64,000 bases of DNA from Bog-756 sp963699105 (GTDB taxonomy: Bacteria; Actinomycetota; Acidimicrobiia; Acidimicrobiales; RAAP-2): assembly GCA_963699105.1 (NCBI GenBank), contig CAVOTI010000004.1, positions 310,001-374,000 on the forward strand. Reading direction: 5' to 3'. The position numbers and the translations under genes were made by a program. Position 1 is the first letter of the stretch; each line of letters starts with the position of its first letter. Below are positions 19,517 through 28,041 of the stretch, piece by piece. The notes under the pieces were generated by a model, which was not told the origin of the DNA, ran no database searches, and saw nothing but the letters and a program-made list of their open reading frames with translations.

Positions 19517-20354
19517 ATGACCGATTTCGACCAAACAAACCCCCGTGAGGAAACTCCCCGCTAGCCCCGAAGGTCCAGGCGACGCTGACGCTGGGCCACC
19601 TCGCCTGGCAGCATTTTCGACCAACCAATCGGATCCCTCGTCGAGCCCGGCCGAGCGACCTCGTCAGCACAGATGGTGGCGACTGCTCTCGAACAAGAAG
19701 ATTGGGCGGATCGCAGCCGTTGCCGTGATGGCTCCGGTAATGGGGCTTTCTCTAGGGCTGGCTACATCACCATCGGCATCGGCAGCGCAACCCTTGTCGG
19801 CCAGCGCCGGATCGAACGCTCGGTCAGGACCGGCCGCTGGGGGTTCATCGGGCACGGTCTCCAGCGTGTTCAAGTCCGGCTTCACCATGACGACATCAGT
19901 AGGTCAGAAGGTGACCGTCGACCAGGCATCCTCCACGAAGTACGAGAAGGGGCCTCGCTCGATCGCGGCGAGTGCCATCAAGAAGGGGACTCACGTCCTC
20001 GTACTCGGGACCGTGAGTACAACGACCATCAAGGCCACGCAGGTCATCGTGGAGTCGACTGGCGAATCTGTGGCTTCCACGGCGGCAACGGTGGTCCCTT
20101 TCAGTAGAGGTGCGCCGACTACCTCAAAGCAGGTCGGCCAGATCCCGGCGAGCTACACCGAGGGGTCGGGGACGATCGTCAGCGGAACCACAGCGAATAA
20201 GGCGACCGAAGCCGCCCTGGCTGCCTATCCGGGGGGAATCGTCGACCGTGTCGTGAGGCTGAGCAACGGCGAGTACGAGGTCCACACCATCGGCGTCAAC
20301 TGGCCACACCACATCTTCGTCAACCAGGACTTCAAAGTCGTCGGCGCTGACTAG
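19517..20354 (+). pseudogene. Membrane-anchored DUF5666-like protein, early frameshift
   Basis: ATG 19517 has a strong ribosome site (CAGGAG), but its frame stops at 19564. The frame entered at about 19555 continues for 265 residues, so one extra base near 19550-19562 is suspected. The remainder has a Pro/Ser-rich N-terminus, a hydrophobic anchor (IGRIAAVAVMAPVMGLSLGL) and a beta-rich DUF5666-type domain (GTVSSVFKSGFTMTTSVGQK, GTHVLVLGTVSTTTIKATQV). A C-terminal PepSY-like segment (ALAAYPGGIVDRVVRLSNG, YEVHTIG) completes it. Extracytoplasmic location is expected; the function is unknown. Confidence 0.6.
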
Positions 20355-20597
20355 TCGTCTTCCAGATGGATCTCTTCGGTAAACGAGTTCTTGCTTCGCA
20401 GGCGGTGCCCCAGTCGTGTTGTTTAGCAACGGGTCAATAACCGCCACCCAACCGGTGAACTGGGGCACCCTGGATCAGCGTCGCGAATGGGGGACTCCCG
20501 TCGGAACGACCGCAGAGCGGGCGTGGCAGAAATGTCCTATTTTGGCCTGACCGCCCTCTACTGTGGCGGTTCGACCAAACGAAGAGAGGTCTCCGTC

Positions 20598-20903
20598 ATG
20601 AGTGTCACCGTCATCGCTCACTTCCCAGTTGCCGACGTCGAGAAGGCCATAGCCGGCTTGCAGGCCAACGCGGCGCTCCTAGAGGAGATCACAGAGGACA
20701 CCAAGGGCGGTGGGATCATCCACCACACCTTCGTGGCGGGCGAGGGCGAACTCGTCGTCATTGACGAGTGGAAAACGGCTGAACAGTTCCAGAGCTTCTT
20801 CGACGGCAACCCCAAGGTCCAGAGGGTCACTGAACTTATCGGCGTCACCGGCCCACCCACCGTTGCGATATACAACGGATTTGAGGCGCCCGGCCGGGTA
20901 TAG
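20598..20903 (+). CDS. Small antibiotic-biosynthesis-monooxygenase-like (ABM) protein
   Basis: A 101-residue protein from ATG 20598, preceded by AGAGAGG. The sequence MSVTVIAHFPVADVEKAIA, then GIIHHTFVAGEGELVVIDEW and AEQFQSFFDGNPKVQRV, is the ferredoxin-like alpha/beta fold of the ABM/dimeric barrel superfamily. Members are small monooxygenases or simple binding proteins acting as dimers. The conserved His-His and the DEW motif are typical of the SgcJ/EcaC-unrelated, ABM-like group in actinobacteria. The substrate is unknown. Confidence 0.6.
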   Translation: MSVTVIAHFPVADVEKAIAGLQANAALLEEITEDTKGGGIIHHTFVAGEGELVVIDEWKTAEQFQSFFDGNPKVQRVTELIGVTGPPTVAIYNGFEAPGRV

Positions 20904-20949
20904 CCTGCCGGCCTGTCAACGGGGCGACTTAGGGTGGCGCACCTTCCCA

Positions 20950-20971
20950 GCGGTAGGGCATACCCTACCGC
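20950..20971. promoter_or_regulatory. 22-bp perfect palindrome
   Basis: GCGGTAGGG-CATA-CCCTACCGC has 9-bp arms around a 4-base centre, 47 bases after the ABM gene. There is no T-run, so it is not a standard intrinsic terminator. It could be an operator or a weak terminator stem. Confidence 0.4.
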
Positions 20972-21217
20972 GCAGACCGAATCCAGAGAAGTTAGGGCCG
21001 ACCCCTAGATCCGACAGATGCCCCGGCGTAAAGTCACAAGAGATCTAGCGAGGCGGCTCGGAACGGCGGGGTCCAATGGCGCAGTTGGCGGGAAACGGCG
21101 TGCGAGTGGAATGTCTCCACTGGGGACCGTCCTCGCCTGCGAGTCGCGTCAGCCTGCATTTCACCAGCCCAAGCCATGGCGTCTGTTTGTCAATGGACCC
21201 ATTGAGAGGTCGGCGGA

Positions 21218-21397
21218 ATGGAAAAAGTCATACCCAGCCCGAGATGTCCGAACTGCGGAGCGCTTGACGCCCCGGAGCTCATCGTCGAAGGCGGTCGCAA
21301 CGGCGCTACTCCTTCGCCACTACCAAACGTGCATCTCCGGTGCCGAAGTTGCGGGCATGAGTGGTCGGAGTCAACCCATGAGCGAAGGACGTCTTGA
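21218..21397 (+). CDS. 59-residue zinc-ribbon protein
   Basis: ATG 21218 follows GAGAGGTCGGCGGA. The product has two Cys pairs, PRCPNCGALDAPE near residue 10 and RCRSCGHEW near residue 42, the classic CxxC...CxxC zinc ribbon. It ends shortly after. Such mini-ribbons are frequent in Acidimicrobiia and often unannotated. Role unknown; nucleic-acid or protein binding is possible. Confidence 0.6.
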   Translation: MEKVIPSPRCPNCGALDAPELIVEGGRNGATPSPLPNVHLRCRSCGHEWSESTHERRTS

Positions 21398-21539
21398 GTG
21401 ACTCACTGAGCACTACGTTCGCCGCACCGTAAGTCCCCTCTCGTAGGGCGGTGACCGGGCATCTACAACTGCGACCAGAACTGGGTTCGAGCAAAAGTCC
21501 GCAAATCAGCACAGGTTCCTGAAGTGGGGAAGGATTTGA

Positions 21540-21758
21540 TCAAGCAACCCCGAGGCTGGTCGAGTCAGAATCGACGGAAGTCCACTGCCGAAGTACCCGA
21601 GGGATGCCGAACTTTCTCTCTCCCGCGTCAGCGATCACAGCGGCCACGAACACCTCATCAAATCCCGTGTCCTCCACGATCTGACCCCACGGAATGCCCA
21701 TCCTCCACAACTCAGTCACCTCGGCGATGTCTGCCGGATCTGCCTGAATCTCAATCAT
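21540..21758 (-). CDS. 72-residue HTH-like small protein
   Basis: ATG 21758 has AAGGGGG upstream. The sequence MIEIQADPADIAEVTELWRM followed by GIPWGQIVEDTGFDEVFVAA has a helix-turn-helix rhythm (GIPWGQIVEDTGFDE). The larger open frame upstream lacks protein character. Possibly a DNA-binding or regulatory peptide; family not recognised. Confidence 0.45.
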   Translation of the reverse strand: MIEIQADPADIAEVTELWRMGIPWGQIVEDTGFDEVFVAAVIADAGERKFGIPRVLRQWTSVDSDSTSLGVA

Positions 21759-22208
21759 GCCGCCCCCTTCGTAGGTGCCTGTCCTCGGCATCGGCACCAC
21801 ACCCGCGGACCTTGAGGAGGTTGCCCAAGGGGCCTCCGGTGCGTGAGCGCCCGAGAGGGTCCGCTCGGCCTGGGTCCTGTACCGACCAGGTGTTTGGACC
21901 AGACGGTGGCCGAGGTCAGCTCCTAGCCGATCTGAGAGTGTCCACATCGACCATCCCGCGTTGTTCGTGGAGTACTTCCGAGATGACGCGGACCCCACTC
22001 TGAGGGAGCACCGCCGACGAGGGGCACCGCAGCCCGTCGTCGGTGGCGCTACCGCCTCACGGCCCGGTCAGATTAGGAAGTGTGCGAGCACCGGGCCCTT
22101 GGTTGTTATAACACCCTGATTCCGCCAATCACTGAAGGATGACTGACCTCCTGATGAACCTTCTGTGACACCAGTGATTCCGCATCGTCACCGTGGAAGG
22201 CTCCCACC
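21759..22208. other. Intergenic, no supported gene
   Basis: No convincing gene on either strand. It should contain promoters for the flanking divergent small genes. Confidence 0.35.
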
Positions 22209-22505
22209 ATGGACAATCTCTTTCGCTCCCAGTCAGCGGATTCCAGCCGCAGTTGGCCTACGCCCGGATTCCCAACGACGTTTCGATGTGTGGCCTGCGA
22301 GGAGGCCATGTTCATCGTTTACGAGCCAGGTTCACGGATAAAGTGCCCCGCCTGTTGCTGCCTGCGGATTACCGCGCCGCCCCTTCCCCCGTGGCACTCC
22401 CACTTCTCAACCCGACAGAGAAGTAGCGTCAGGACGAAGGGATTCGAGTCCCTCACTTCCCGGACCCAACCACGCGCGCCTGAACTACTCAATCTCCGCG
22501 ACTGA
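22209..22505 (+). CDS. Small Cys-rich zinc-ribbon-like protein
   Basis: A 98-residue frame with FRCVACEEAMFIVYEPGSRI followed by KCPACCCLRI, that is CxxC-x17-CxxC, a plausible zinc ribbon in the middle of the protein. The C-terminal third (SVRTKGFESLTSRTQPRAPE) looks less protein-like, so the true end or frame is uncertain. Function unknown. Confidence 0.4.
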   Translation: MDNLFRSQSADSSRSWPTPGFPTTFRCVACEEAMFIVYEPGSRIKCPACCCLRITAPPLPPWHSHFSTRQRSSVRTKGFESLTSRTQPRAPELLNLRD

Positions 22506-22944
22506 GGAGGGCCGACGCGCATCGAACTCGTCATCGGTCGGAAGTCCATTCCGATGTGCAGCTCGGCGAGGTTCTGGATTCGGATGGTAATGGCCGTGGG
22601 TGGGGACGCTCATCCGGGGTCATTACGCCAACCGCAGGTGCTCGCGAGGGCTTGGGCTCGCCCGTACTGCTATTCGTGTGTCGTCAACGTGTCGTCTTTG
22701 TGACATTGCCGTGACCGAGGATGAGGACTCCGGATGCCCATCCCGTCAGTGTCACAAAGGATTCATTCTGGCGTAGCAGCTCGTTCAGGCTCAGATAGCA
22801 AGATGGCCAGCGCGAGGGCGATCTCTGGGCAGCAACTACGGAGACCTCGTGCCTCTGACCAGGCACTTTGATGGTGGAAGATTTAGATGTCTGACTCGAA
22901 GCAGGGGCGGCGGTTCCTCTGCTCGACGGGCCTGGCCCCTCCTA
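22506..22944. other. Intergenic, no supported gene
   Basis: No gene, RNA or clear repeat recognised. GTGTCGTCAACGTGTCGTC near 22677 is a short local repeat only. Confidence 0.35.
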
Positions 22945-23112
22945 CTATCGCCCTCGGAAGTGCGCCGGGCAATAGTCCTGGTCCTCGGTGCCGCCCCGCC
23001 AGCCACTAGCGACGGCCAGATCGCCAATCTCCTCAGGGCTGAGGTCAGCAATCGTGATTGCACTCCTACAGCCGTAAGCGTCGCAGAGAAGCCGTTCACC
23101 GTCGAGAGTCAT
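22945..23112 (-). CDS. 55-residue Cys/His-rich small protein
   Basis: Reading from ATG 23112: LLCDAYGCRSAITIADLSP, a GW pair (ASGWRGG), then DYCPAHFRGR at the end. The pattern CxxxxC...GW...D-x-CPxH is a recurring small metal-binding motif in actinobacterial proteins of about 55-80 residues. It overlaps the non-coding upstream part of the membrane protein gene on the other strand, supporting a later start for that gene. Role unknown. Confidence 0.6.
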   Translation of the reverse strand: MTLDGERLLCDAYGCRSAITIADLSPEEIGDLAVASGWRGGTEDQDYCPAHFRGR

Positions 23113-23277
23113 GGGTCAAACACTGCACTCCTCGACCAACGATCCCCAGAGGACAAAGGCCCCTTTTGGTGGGCCGCCGACTTTTGGTGCAGCAAATGTG
23201 TAGCAAAGTATCCTAGGTTTGTCATACAAAGTTTGGGAGGTACGGAGATAGAAGACGCAAGTGCCGAGGAGTCCGCA

Positions 23278-23919
23278 ATGCCCGGCGAGAGCAGTGAGTT
23301 CGACCCGAAAGAGGCAACCCGGGTACTGCAAGAGGCGACGCGCCAAGCACGCCGCAGATTCGACCTCAAACGTCCACTCTTATCGGTGTCGGGTGGAGCG
23401 GTAATTTTTCTTGCCTACGGAGCACTCTGGCTTTCGGTACGCGACCAGCACCCCTACCAAGGTCCGAGCCTCGGAGCAATCGCTGGCGTCTACGGCGCCA
23501 TCGTCGTCGTGATCGGTCTAAGCGTCAGATTGCTTCAACACGCCACCGAGGGAGTGAGTGGCCCCAGCCACGTGCTGGAAGCAGGCGAAGGGATCGCCAT
23601 TGCCCTGGCTTACATCGGAACGGCAGTCATTCAGGGTGCTCTCTATCACGCTGGCTCAAGCCACGCGATCGTGTATGGAATCATTCCGGCCGCCGGACCA
23701 TTTGTGATCGTCGGATGCACCCTCGCGGGCATCATGGGTAGCCGACGGGACTGGTCTATGTTCGCCGCGGCGCTCGCCGTCGTTTGCCTCGGAGTCGCTG
23801 GGTTGTTTGTGAGCGCGGCCGCATCGTGGGTGGTAGTCGGAACTGGCCTATTCGTCATTGCGCTCGCATCTGCGATCGTGAATGCGTGGACCCAGCACCA
23901 CCAGCTTTTACTCGCATGA
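23278..23919 (+). CDS. Six-helix membrane protein in operon with HTH regulator
   Basis: A 213-residue protein from ATG 23278 (MPGESSEFDPKEATRVL). A cytoplasmic N-terminus of about 35 residues rich in Arg/Lys is followed by about six transmembrane helices (LLSVSGGAVIFLAYGALWL, LGAIAGVYGAIVVVIGL, IAIALAYIGTAVIQGAL, GIIPAAGPFVIVGCTLAG, MFAAALAVVCLGVAGLFV, WVVVGTGLFVIALASAIV). The stop overlaps the start of the following winged-HTH gene (ATGA). Actinobacteria often pair such a membrane protein with a PF13601-type regulator; the pair may sense a membrane-active compound. No substrate can be named. Confidence 0.65.
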   Translation: MPGESSEFDPKEATRVLQEATRQARRRFDLKRPLLSVSGGAVIFLAYGALWLSVRDQHPYQGPSLGAIAGVYGAIVVVIGLSVRLLQHATEGVSGPSHVLEAGEGIAIALAYIGTAVIQGALYHAGSSHAIVYGIIPAAGPFVIVGCTLAGIMGSRRDWSMFAAALAVVCLGVAGLFVSAAASWVVVGTGLFVIALASAIVNAWTQHHQLLLA

Positions 23920-24215
23920 CCGACGACGAACTCGACCCGGTCATCCACGCCCCAGCCCGACTGCGAATCGTTGCGACGCTGGCCGTGCTCCCCGACGGCA
24001 ACGCTCTCACGTTCCCCCGGTTGCAGGACATGATCGGCCTGACTCCTGGCAACCTCATCACCCATCTGCGCAAGCTGGAAGACGTGGGTTACGTCAGTAC
24101 CGCCAAGACAGGGAGTGGTGTCACGTCACGAACGACTGTCGAGCTGACGGACCAAGGTCGTGCCGCGCTCAAGACGTACGCCTCGTCTCTCCGCAGGCTT
24201 CTCACGGACCTGTAG
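23916..24215 (+). CDS. Winged-helix transcriptional regulator (HTH_34 type)
   Basis: A 99-residue single-domain protein, coupled to the upstream membrane gene by a 4-base overlap. HAPARLRIVATLAVLPDGNA, LTFPRLQDMIGLTPGNLITH and LRKLEDVGYVSTAKTGSG form the wHTH, and SRTTVELTDQGRAALKTY the wing and last helix. This is the hallmark of small ArsR/MarR-like regulators grouped in PF13601. It probably regulates its own operon. Confidence 0.8.
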   Translation: MTDDELDPVIHAPARLRIVATLAVLPDGNALTFPRLQDMIGLTPGNLITHLRKLEDVGYVSTAKTGSGVTSRTTVELTDQGRAALKTYASSLRRLLTDL

Positions 24216-24296
24216 TGTTCGGGCCCTCCGAGCGACCGGGTCTAGGGGGTGACCTCTATCACCGGATATGGGCGTGTGGAGGTGGCGACGCGGTGG

Positions 24297-24315
24297 CTCA
24301 GCCCTAGAAGCTGAG
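24297..24315. repeat. Hairpin CTCAGC-N7-GCTGAG
   Basis: A perfect 6-bp stem with the loop CCTAGAA and a following GAC. It lies between convergent genes. Confidence 0.6.
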
Positions 24316-24431
24316 GACAAAGACTCTCGCACTGCGGCACATGCGAGATGCCCGTGGCGCTGTGCGCTGTCCGCCGCTAAGCAAACGGCTGATGGCCACG
24401 TTTGTTCAACGGCGGCAGTGGGCGCCCGCCT

Positions 24432-25574
24432 TCAGCGGGCCACGATGGTGACGGCTGCGATGCCGGGTGCCCCATAGACCTGGGCGTAGCCGACGCGCGG
24501 GTCGCCTTGGACCTGGCGGTCGCCAGCCTGACCGCGGAGCTGGAGCACAAGCTCGTGGACCTGGCGCAGGCCCGAAGCGCCGATCGGCTCACCGTTGGCA
24601 ATGAGCCCGCCATCGGTGTTGACCGGCATGGAGCCCGTGATCTCGGTGGCGCCCTCGGCGACAAGCTTCTCCTGGTCGCCGTGGGCACAGAAGCCGTTCT
24701 CAGCCATGTGGATGACCTCAGCGCCAGCATCGGTGTCCTGGAGCTGGATCACGTCAACGTCCTCAGGCCCGATCCCTGCCGCTTCGTAGGCGGCACGGGA
24801 CGCGTACACAGTGGGAGCGACATCTTCTTCCACGGAGGCCCATGTCGTGTTGACCTCATAGGCGCCGTAGTTGCGGGTGCGGATGGCAGTCGCCTTGACG
24901 AACACCGGTGTATCGGTGTATCGGTGGGCGATGTCGGCGCGGCAGAGCACGACCGCCGCGGCACCCTCGTCGGGAGCGCAGAACATGTATGAGGTAAGCG
25001 GGTAGTTGAGCATCTGAGAGCTGAGAATGTCCTCTTCGGAAATCGGCTTACGGCGGAAGGCCTTAGGGTTGAGAGCCCCGTTGCGGTAGTTCTTCGCCGC
25101 CACCTTGGCCAGGGTCGCAGAGGAGACACCGTAGTCGTGCATGTACTTGTTGATCTTCATACCGAAGAACTTGGTGGTGACGTATTGGCCGTTATCGCCG
25201 TACCAGGCGGGCACGTTGGTGGTCATGGGGTTGCCCTTGAATGAGCCCCGAGGGTGCTTGTCCGTCCCGACGGCCATGACGATGTCGTCCGTGCCGGCGA
25301 GGATGGCCTTTGCTGCCTGTTGGATCGTTGCGGCACTGGTCGCGCACGCGCTAAACACGTTAATGAACGGGATTCCGGTAAGGCCGACCAAACTGGTGAG
25401 GGGGTCGGTCGAGACCGCCCAGCTGCCGCCGAAGGCACTCTGGACGTCACTCCAACGCACGCCGGCGTCGGTCAAGGCCAGCTCCACGGCATCGGCACCC
25501 ATCTCGAACGCCGACTTGTCGCCGTGGCGACCGAAGGGGTGAAGGCCAACTCCGATGATTGCGACGTCGTCCAT
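24432..25574 (-). CDS. Thiolase-fold lipid-transfer protein / acetyl-CoA acetyltransferase family
   Basis: A 380-residue thiolase superfamily protein of the SCP-x/Ltp type. VAIIGVGLHPFGRHGDKSAF starts the domain, the nucleophile-region Cys lies in FINVFSACATSAATIQQA (about residue 76), and the C-terminal half has AENGFCAHGDQEKL and MPVNTDGGLIANGEPIGASG with the conserved His/Cys region. These proteins work with an OB-fold DUF35 partner, encoded directly upstream with the stop abutting this start, in retro-aldol or thiolytic steps of steroid or lipid side-chain breakdown. The exact substrate is not deducible. Confidence 0.85.
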   Translation of the reverse strand: MDDVAIIGVGLHPFGRHGDKSAFEMGADAVELALTDAGVRWSDVQSAFGGSWAVSTDPLTSLVGLTGIPFINVFSACATSAATIQQAAKAILAGTDDIVMAVGTDKHPRGSFKGNPMTTNVPAWYGDNGQYVTTKFFGMKINKYMHDYGVSSATLAKVAAKNYRNGALNPKAFRRKPISEEDILSSQMLNYPLTSYMFCAPDEGAAAVVLCRADIAHRYTDTPVFVKATAIRTRNYGAYEVNTTWASVEEDVAPTVYASRAAYEAAGIGPEDVDVIQLQDTDAGAEVIHMAENGFCAHGDQEKLVAEGATEITGSMPVNTDGGLIANGEPIGASGLRQVHELVLQLRGQAGDRQVQGDPRVGYAQVYGAPGIAAVTIVAR

Positions 25575-26012
25575 TTAGTACTCCTCGCTATTCGCAACCT
25601 CGACCGGAGCGAAGGCGAAGGTGACGATCTCATTGCCGTCGCCATCAACACAGAATGGGACGATTCGCAGCTCAACCTCCATGCCGAAGTCGAGCTTTTC
25701 GGGGTCGCTTTCGGTGAGTCGCGACTCGACACGCACGACGTCGTCAAGCTGCACCAGCCCTACCCCAAAGGGCTCGAAGGGCGCCCCCGTCGGAGTGCCC
25801 ATATAGTCGAAGCTCGGCGGGAACCCCTGGGTCGTCCAGGACACCAATGTGCCGCGGCGCGGCAGCTGTAGATCGCCCATACCCGGGCTGCCACAGCGCG
25901 GACATCGAGATTGCACCGGAAATGTGACCGCCCCGCAGCCTTCGCACCGGCTACCGATCAGCTGCGGGTCATCCGCCGGCCAAGTGAACACATCCGCGAT
26001 CGGCTGTCCCAT
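25575..26012 (-). CDS. DUF35 OB-fold/zinc-ribbon partner of thiolase
   Basis: A 145-residue protein. The rubredoxin-like zinc ribbon SRCEGCGAVTFPVQSRCPRC (residues about 22-41) is followed by an OB-fold (GTLVSWTTQGFPPSFDY, GVGLVQLDDVVRVESRL, FGMEVELRIVPF). This is the standard DUF35/ChsH2-type acyl-CoA-binding partner of Ltp-type thiolases. Its stop directly precedes the thiolase start, so the two are co-transcribed and probably form a complex. The start is at the second of two Met codons. Confidence 0.85.
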   Translation of the reverse strand: MGQPIADVFTWPADDPQLIGSRCEGCGAVTFPVQSRCPRCGSPGMGDLQLPRRGTLVSWTTQGFPPSFDYMGTPTGAPFEPFGVGLVQLDDVVRVESRLTESDPEKLDFGMEVELRIVPFCVDGDGNEIVTFAFAPVEVANSEEY

Positions 26013-26665
26013 CAATGCTCCTCCCCCGTCGGATTCACCGCAGTCACGCTAGTCGGCCGAGGTGGAAACATCCAGAGACTTGAGAGATCGTGAACCGGGT
26101 CGAGGGACGGCAGCGGCTGCCGGTTCCTTTCAGCCGGAGATGCGGAGCGCCTGCACCTCCGGCCTCCACATCTAAGGAGTCGCTCAAGGCCTCGACGGGC
26201 GAAGAGCGCCGCCGAAACGGCATCGGGCGATTAGCCAGCAGGTTGTCGAAGCGGGCATTTATCCTTGGCCCGCGATTTCCCTATGACGTTGCGCACGTCC
26301 AACGGAGGCGCCGGCTTCAAGTCCGGAGAAACCTCGGCCGGACCAACTGAGGACAGATCTCAGCCATGCCAGCTGAGGGCAACGCTTAGCGGCCGCTGAG
26401 CCCGCTCCCGGGAGGACCCAACAAGCAGCCGACATGACCGGTGGTCAGGGGCAGTACCTTGATGAGGCCTTGTGCGCCCGAACGGCTTAGTTTGCCACCA
26501 TCTCCTTGTCGTGGCCTTGCTGGTCAACATCTGTCGGCCAATCCTGCAATGGTGAACCTCACGCCGTCGCTCTAATGGATCGTCCTGAGCCGTCGGACTA
26601 CCATAGGTGTGGTGGCTCAGTTGTTACGGCACGTAAGGCCGTTTCCCAGTCGAGGGCTGTATCCG
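26013..26665. other. Intergenic with one hairpin copy
   Basis: No supported gene in about 650 bases. It contains the hairpin at 26359-26377 and promoter space for the HhH protein. Confidence 0.4.
26359..26377. repeat. Hairpin CTCAGC-N7-GCTGAG
   Basis: A perfect 6-bp stem with the loop CATGCCA, followed by GGCAAC. A lone arm AACTGAGGAC precedes it at 26345-26354. Confidence 0.6.
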
Positions 26666-27208
26666 ATGTGGCGTAAATGCTACTTATGGCTCATATCGCT
26701 TGCAGGTACCGGTATTTGCATTGCCGTTCTAGCAGCCGCCCTTGCGCCAAGCCCCGGGAACCATATCCGGCCCATAGGGGGCGTACTGGGAGTGCCGGCT
26801 CTTATTTTTTCGATCTGGATTGGTTGGTACGCCCATTGCGTGCCACTAGGTTCAGTCCGTGCAGAAGGTTCCCCTACAAATAGTTCAGCGATCGAACACG
26901 CCAGGGCGCGAATTCGGCTCCGGGAAGAATGCCGGCAGCTGGCTCTGAGGGATCCCCGTTTGGCATTTGAGTTGGCGATCGGGCGCCCCGATCTTCCACG
27001 GCAATTCGACGACGGGGGTCTCATCGACGTAAACCGAGCACCCGCCGGCGCGCTTGCGTCGCTTCCCGACATCGACGCCGATCTCGCCGGTCAAATTGTT
27101 ACTATGAGGCGGGATATCGGTGGCTTCTCTTCGGCTGATGACGTCGAGGTATTGTTGCGGCTCGCACCTTCTCAGCTCGACACGGCGCGCCACTTTATGA
27201 TTTTCTGA
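26666..27208 (+). CDS. Membrane-anchored helix-hairpin-helix (ComEA-like) protein
   Basis: About 180 residues from ATG 26666; a GTG at 26609 would add 19 residues. Two hydrophobic helices (WLISLAGTGICIAVLAAALA and GVLGVPALIFSIWIGWYA) precede a basic helical linker (ARARIRLREECRQLAL). The C-terminal HhH pair follows: LIDVNRAPAGALASLPDIDA, LAGQIVTMRRDIGGFSSADD, VEVLLRLAPSQLD. The domain binds DNA non-specifically in ComEA but is also found in small proteins of unknown role. It faces the coiled-coil gene of the TraG-like operon. Confidence 0.65.
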   Translation: MWRKCYLWLISLAGTGICIAVLAAALAPSPGNHIRPIGGVLGVPALIFSIWIGWYAHCVPLGSVRAEGSPTNSSAIEHARARIRLREECRQLALRDPRLAFELAIGRPDLPRQFDDGGLIDVNRAPAGALASLPDIDADLAGQIVTMRRDIGGFSSADDVEVLLRLAPSQLDTARHFMIF

Positions 27209-27300
27209 TCCCAACCGGTGGGCCAAAGTTATAGGGATAGAGCCCTCGCCGGTTTTCGGATAGTCGCTCAGGGGGCCTCGACGATTGAGTGGGGCACTTT

Positions 27301-28041
27301 CTAACGCTCGTCCTTCGCCTCCTGGATGTCCTCTTTAAGTTGAACGAATCCGTCAGTTTGCTGCTCGAGATCAGTCTCTAATTTGGTCAGTTCAATCTGC
27401 TGATTATCTCTTAGAGATGCTTCCGCATCTTCTCTAATTGTCTCAAATGTCTTCTGAGCATCTTTGAGTTGTTCATCGGTCAGATCGGGGTTCTTACCAT
27501 AGAAGAGGTTTTCCATTGTTTTTAGCTTGTCATTTTGTTCCTGTATCTGCGTTTCGAATTTCGCGAGTAATGCTTCAACCTCCTTATCTCCATCGCGGCT
27601 GGTGCCTTCAATGGCGGAGTCAATCTTTCCTTCCAACTCCTTCTGCGAATTCTTTTGAGCTTCGTCGTCGATCCTGAGGGCCTCTGCAAGATCCCCTAGC
27701 GAATCGTCGACGTCACGCCGACTCTGTCTCTCCGTCCGTTCCTGCTGCCCTTTATCTTTTCCAAGTTCGTTCTCCAACGCTGACTCAGTCCGAGATTCGA
27801 CTTGCTGAGTAACATTCTGGTTGCTCAACAGGTCTCTATCTTTCTGATTCTGCAAAATATCCGCAATCGAGTGGTTGAGATCCTGGCCCTGAGAAACTTC
27901 ATAATGGATGGCCTGTGTGCTTAAGTACTGCTGGGTGTCTCGCTCATCGATGTTTTCGGCGTGCATGTTAAATAGTTGTACCGCGAACATAAGAAGGTTG
28001 TAGGTATTCTCATACTTTCTTAGTTCACGCATAATGTTCAT
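27301..28041 (-). CDS. Coiled-coil protein, last gene of TraG-like operon
   Basis: A 246-residue, highly charged Gln/Glu/Lys/Asp-rich protein. It lacks membrane or signal sequences. From about residue 55 on it reads as continuous heptad-like helix (ILQNQKDRDLLSNQNVTQQV, LAKFETQIQEQNDKLKTMEN, IELTKLETDLEQQTDGFVQL). The N-terminal 50 residues (RELRKYENTYNLLMFAVQLF) look globular. Its start overlaps the stop of the preceding gene by 4 bases (ATGA), so it is translated together with it. The base composition is visibly less GC-rich than the flanks. A structural or tethering role beside the ATPase is plausible; no family is recognised. Confidence 0.6.
   Translation of the reverse strand: MNIMRELRKYENTYNLLMFAVQLFNMHAENIDERDTQQYLSTQAIHYEVSQGQDLNHSIADILQNQKDRDLLSNQNVTQQVESRTESALENELGKDKGQQERTERQSRRDVDDSLGDLAEALRIDDEAQKNSQKELEGKIDSAIEGTSRDGDKEVEALLAKFETQIQEQNDKLKTMENLFYGKNPDLTDEQLKDAQKTFETIREDAEASLRDNQQIELTKLETDLEQQTDGFVQLKEDIQEAKDER

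Noticed and set aside
22430..22460. tRNA-like T-arm (GGGATTCGAGTCCC)
   Set aside because: The stem next to the loop has an A:C mismatch, and no acceptor, D or anticodon arms can be formed around it.
22849..23277. N-terminal extension of the six-helix membrane protein
   Set aside because: It overlaps a better minus-strand small gene and lacks protein character; ATG 23278 is preferred.
24297..24315. Hairpins of the CTCAGC family as intrinsic terminators
   Set aside because: No T-run follows any copy, and several lie upstream of or between divergent genes.
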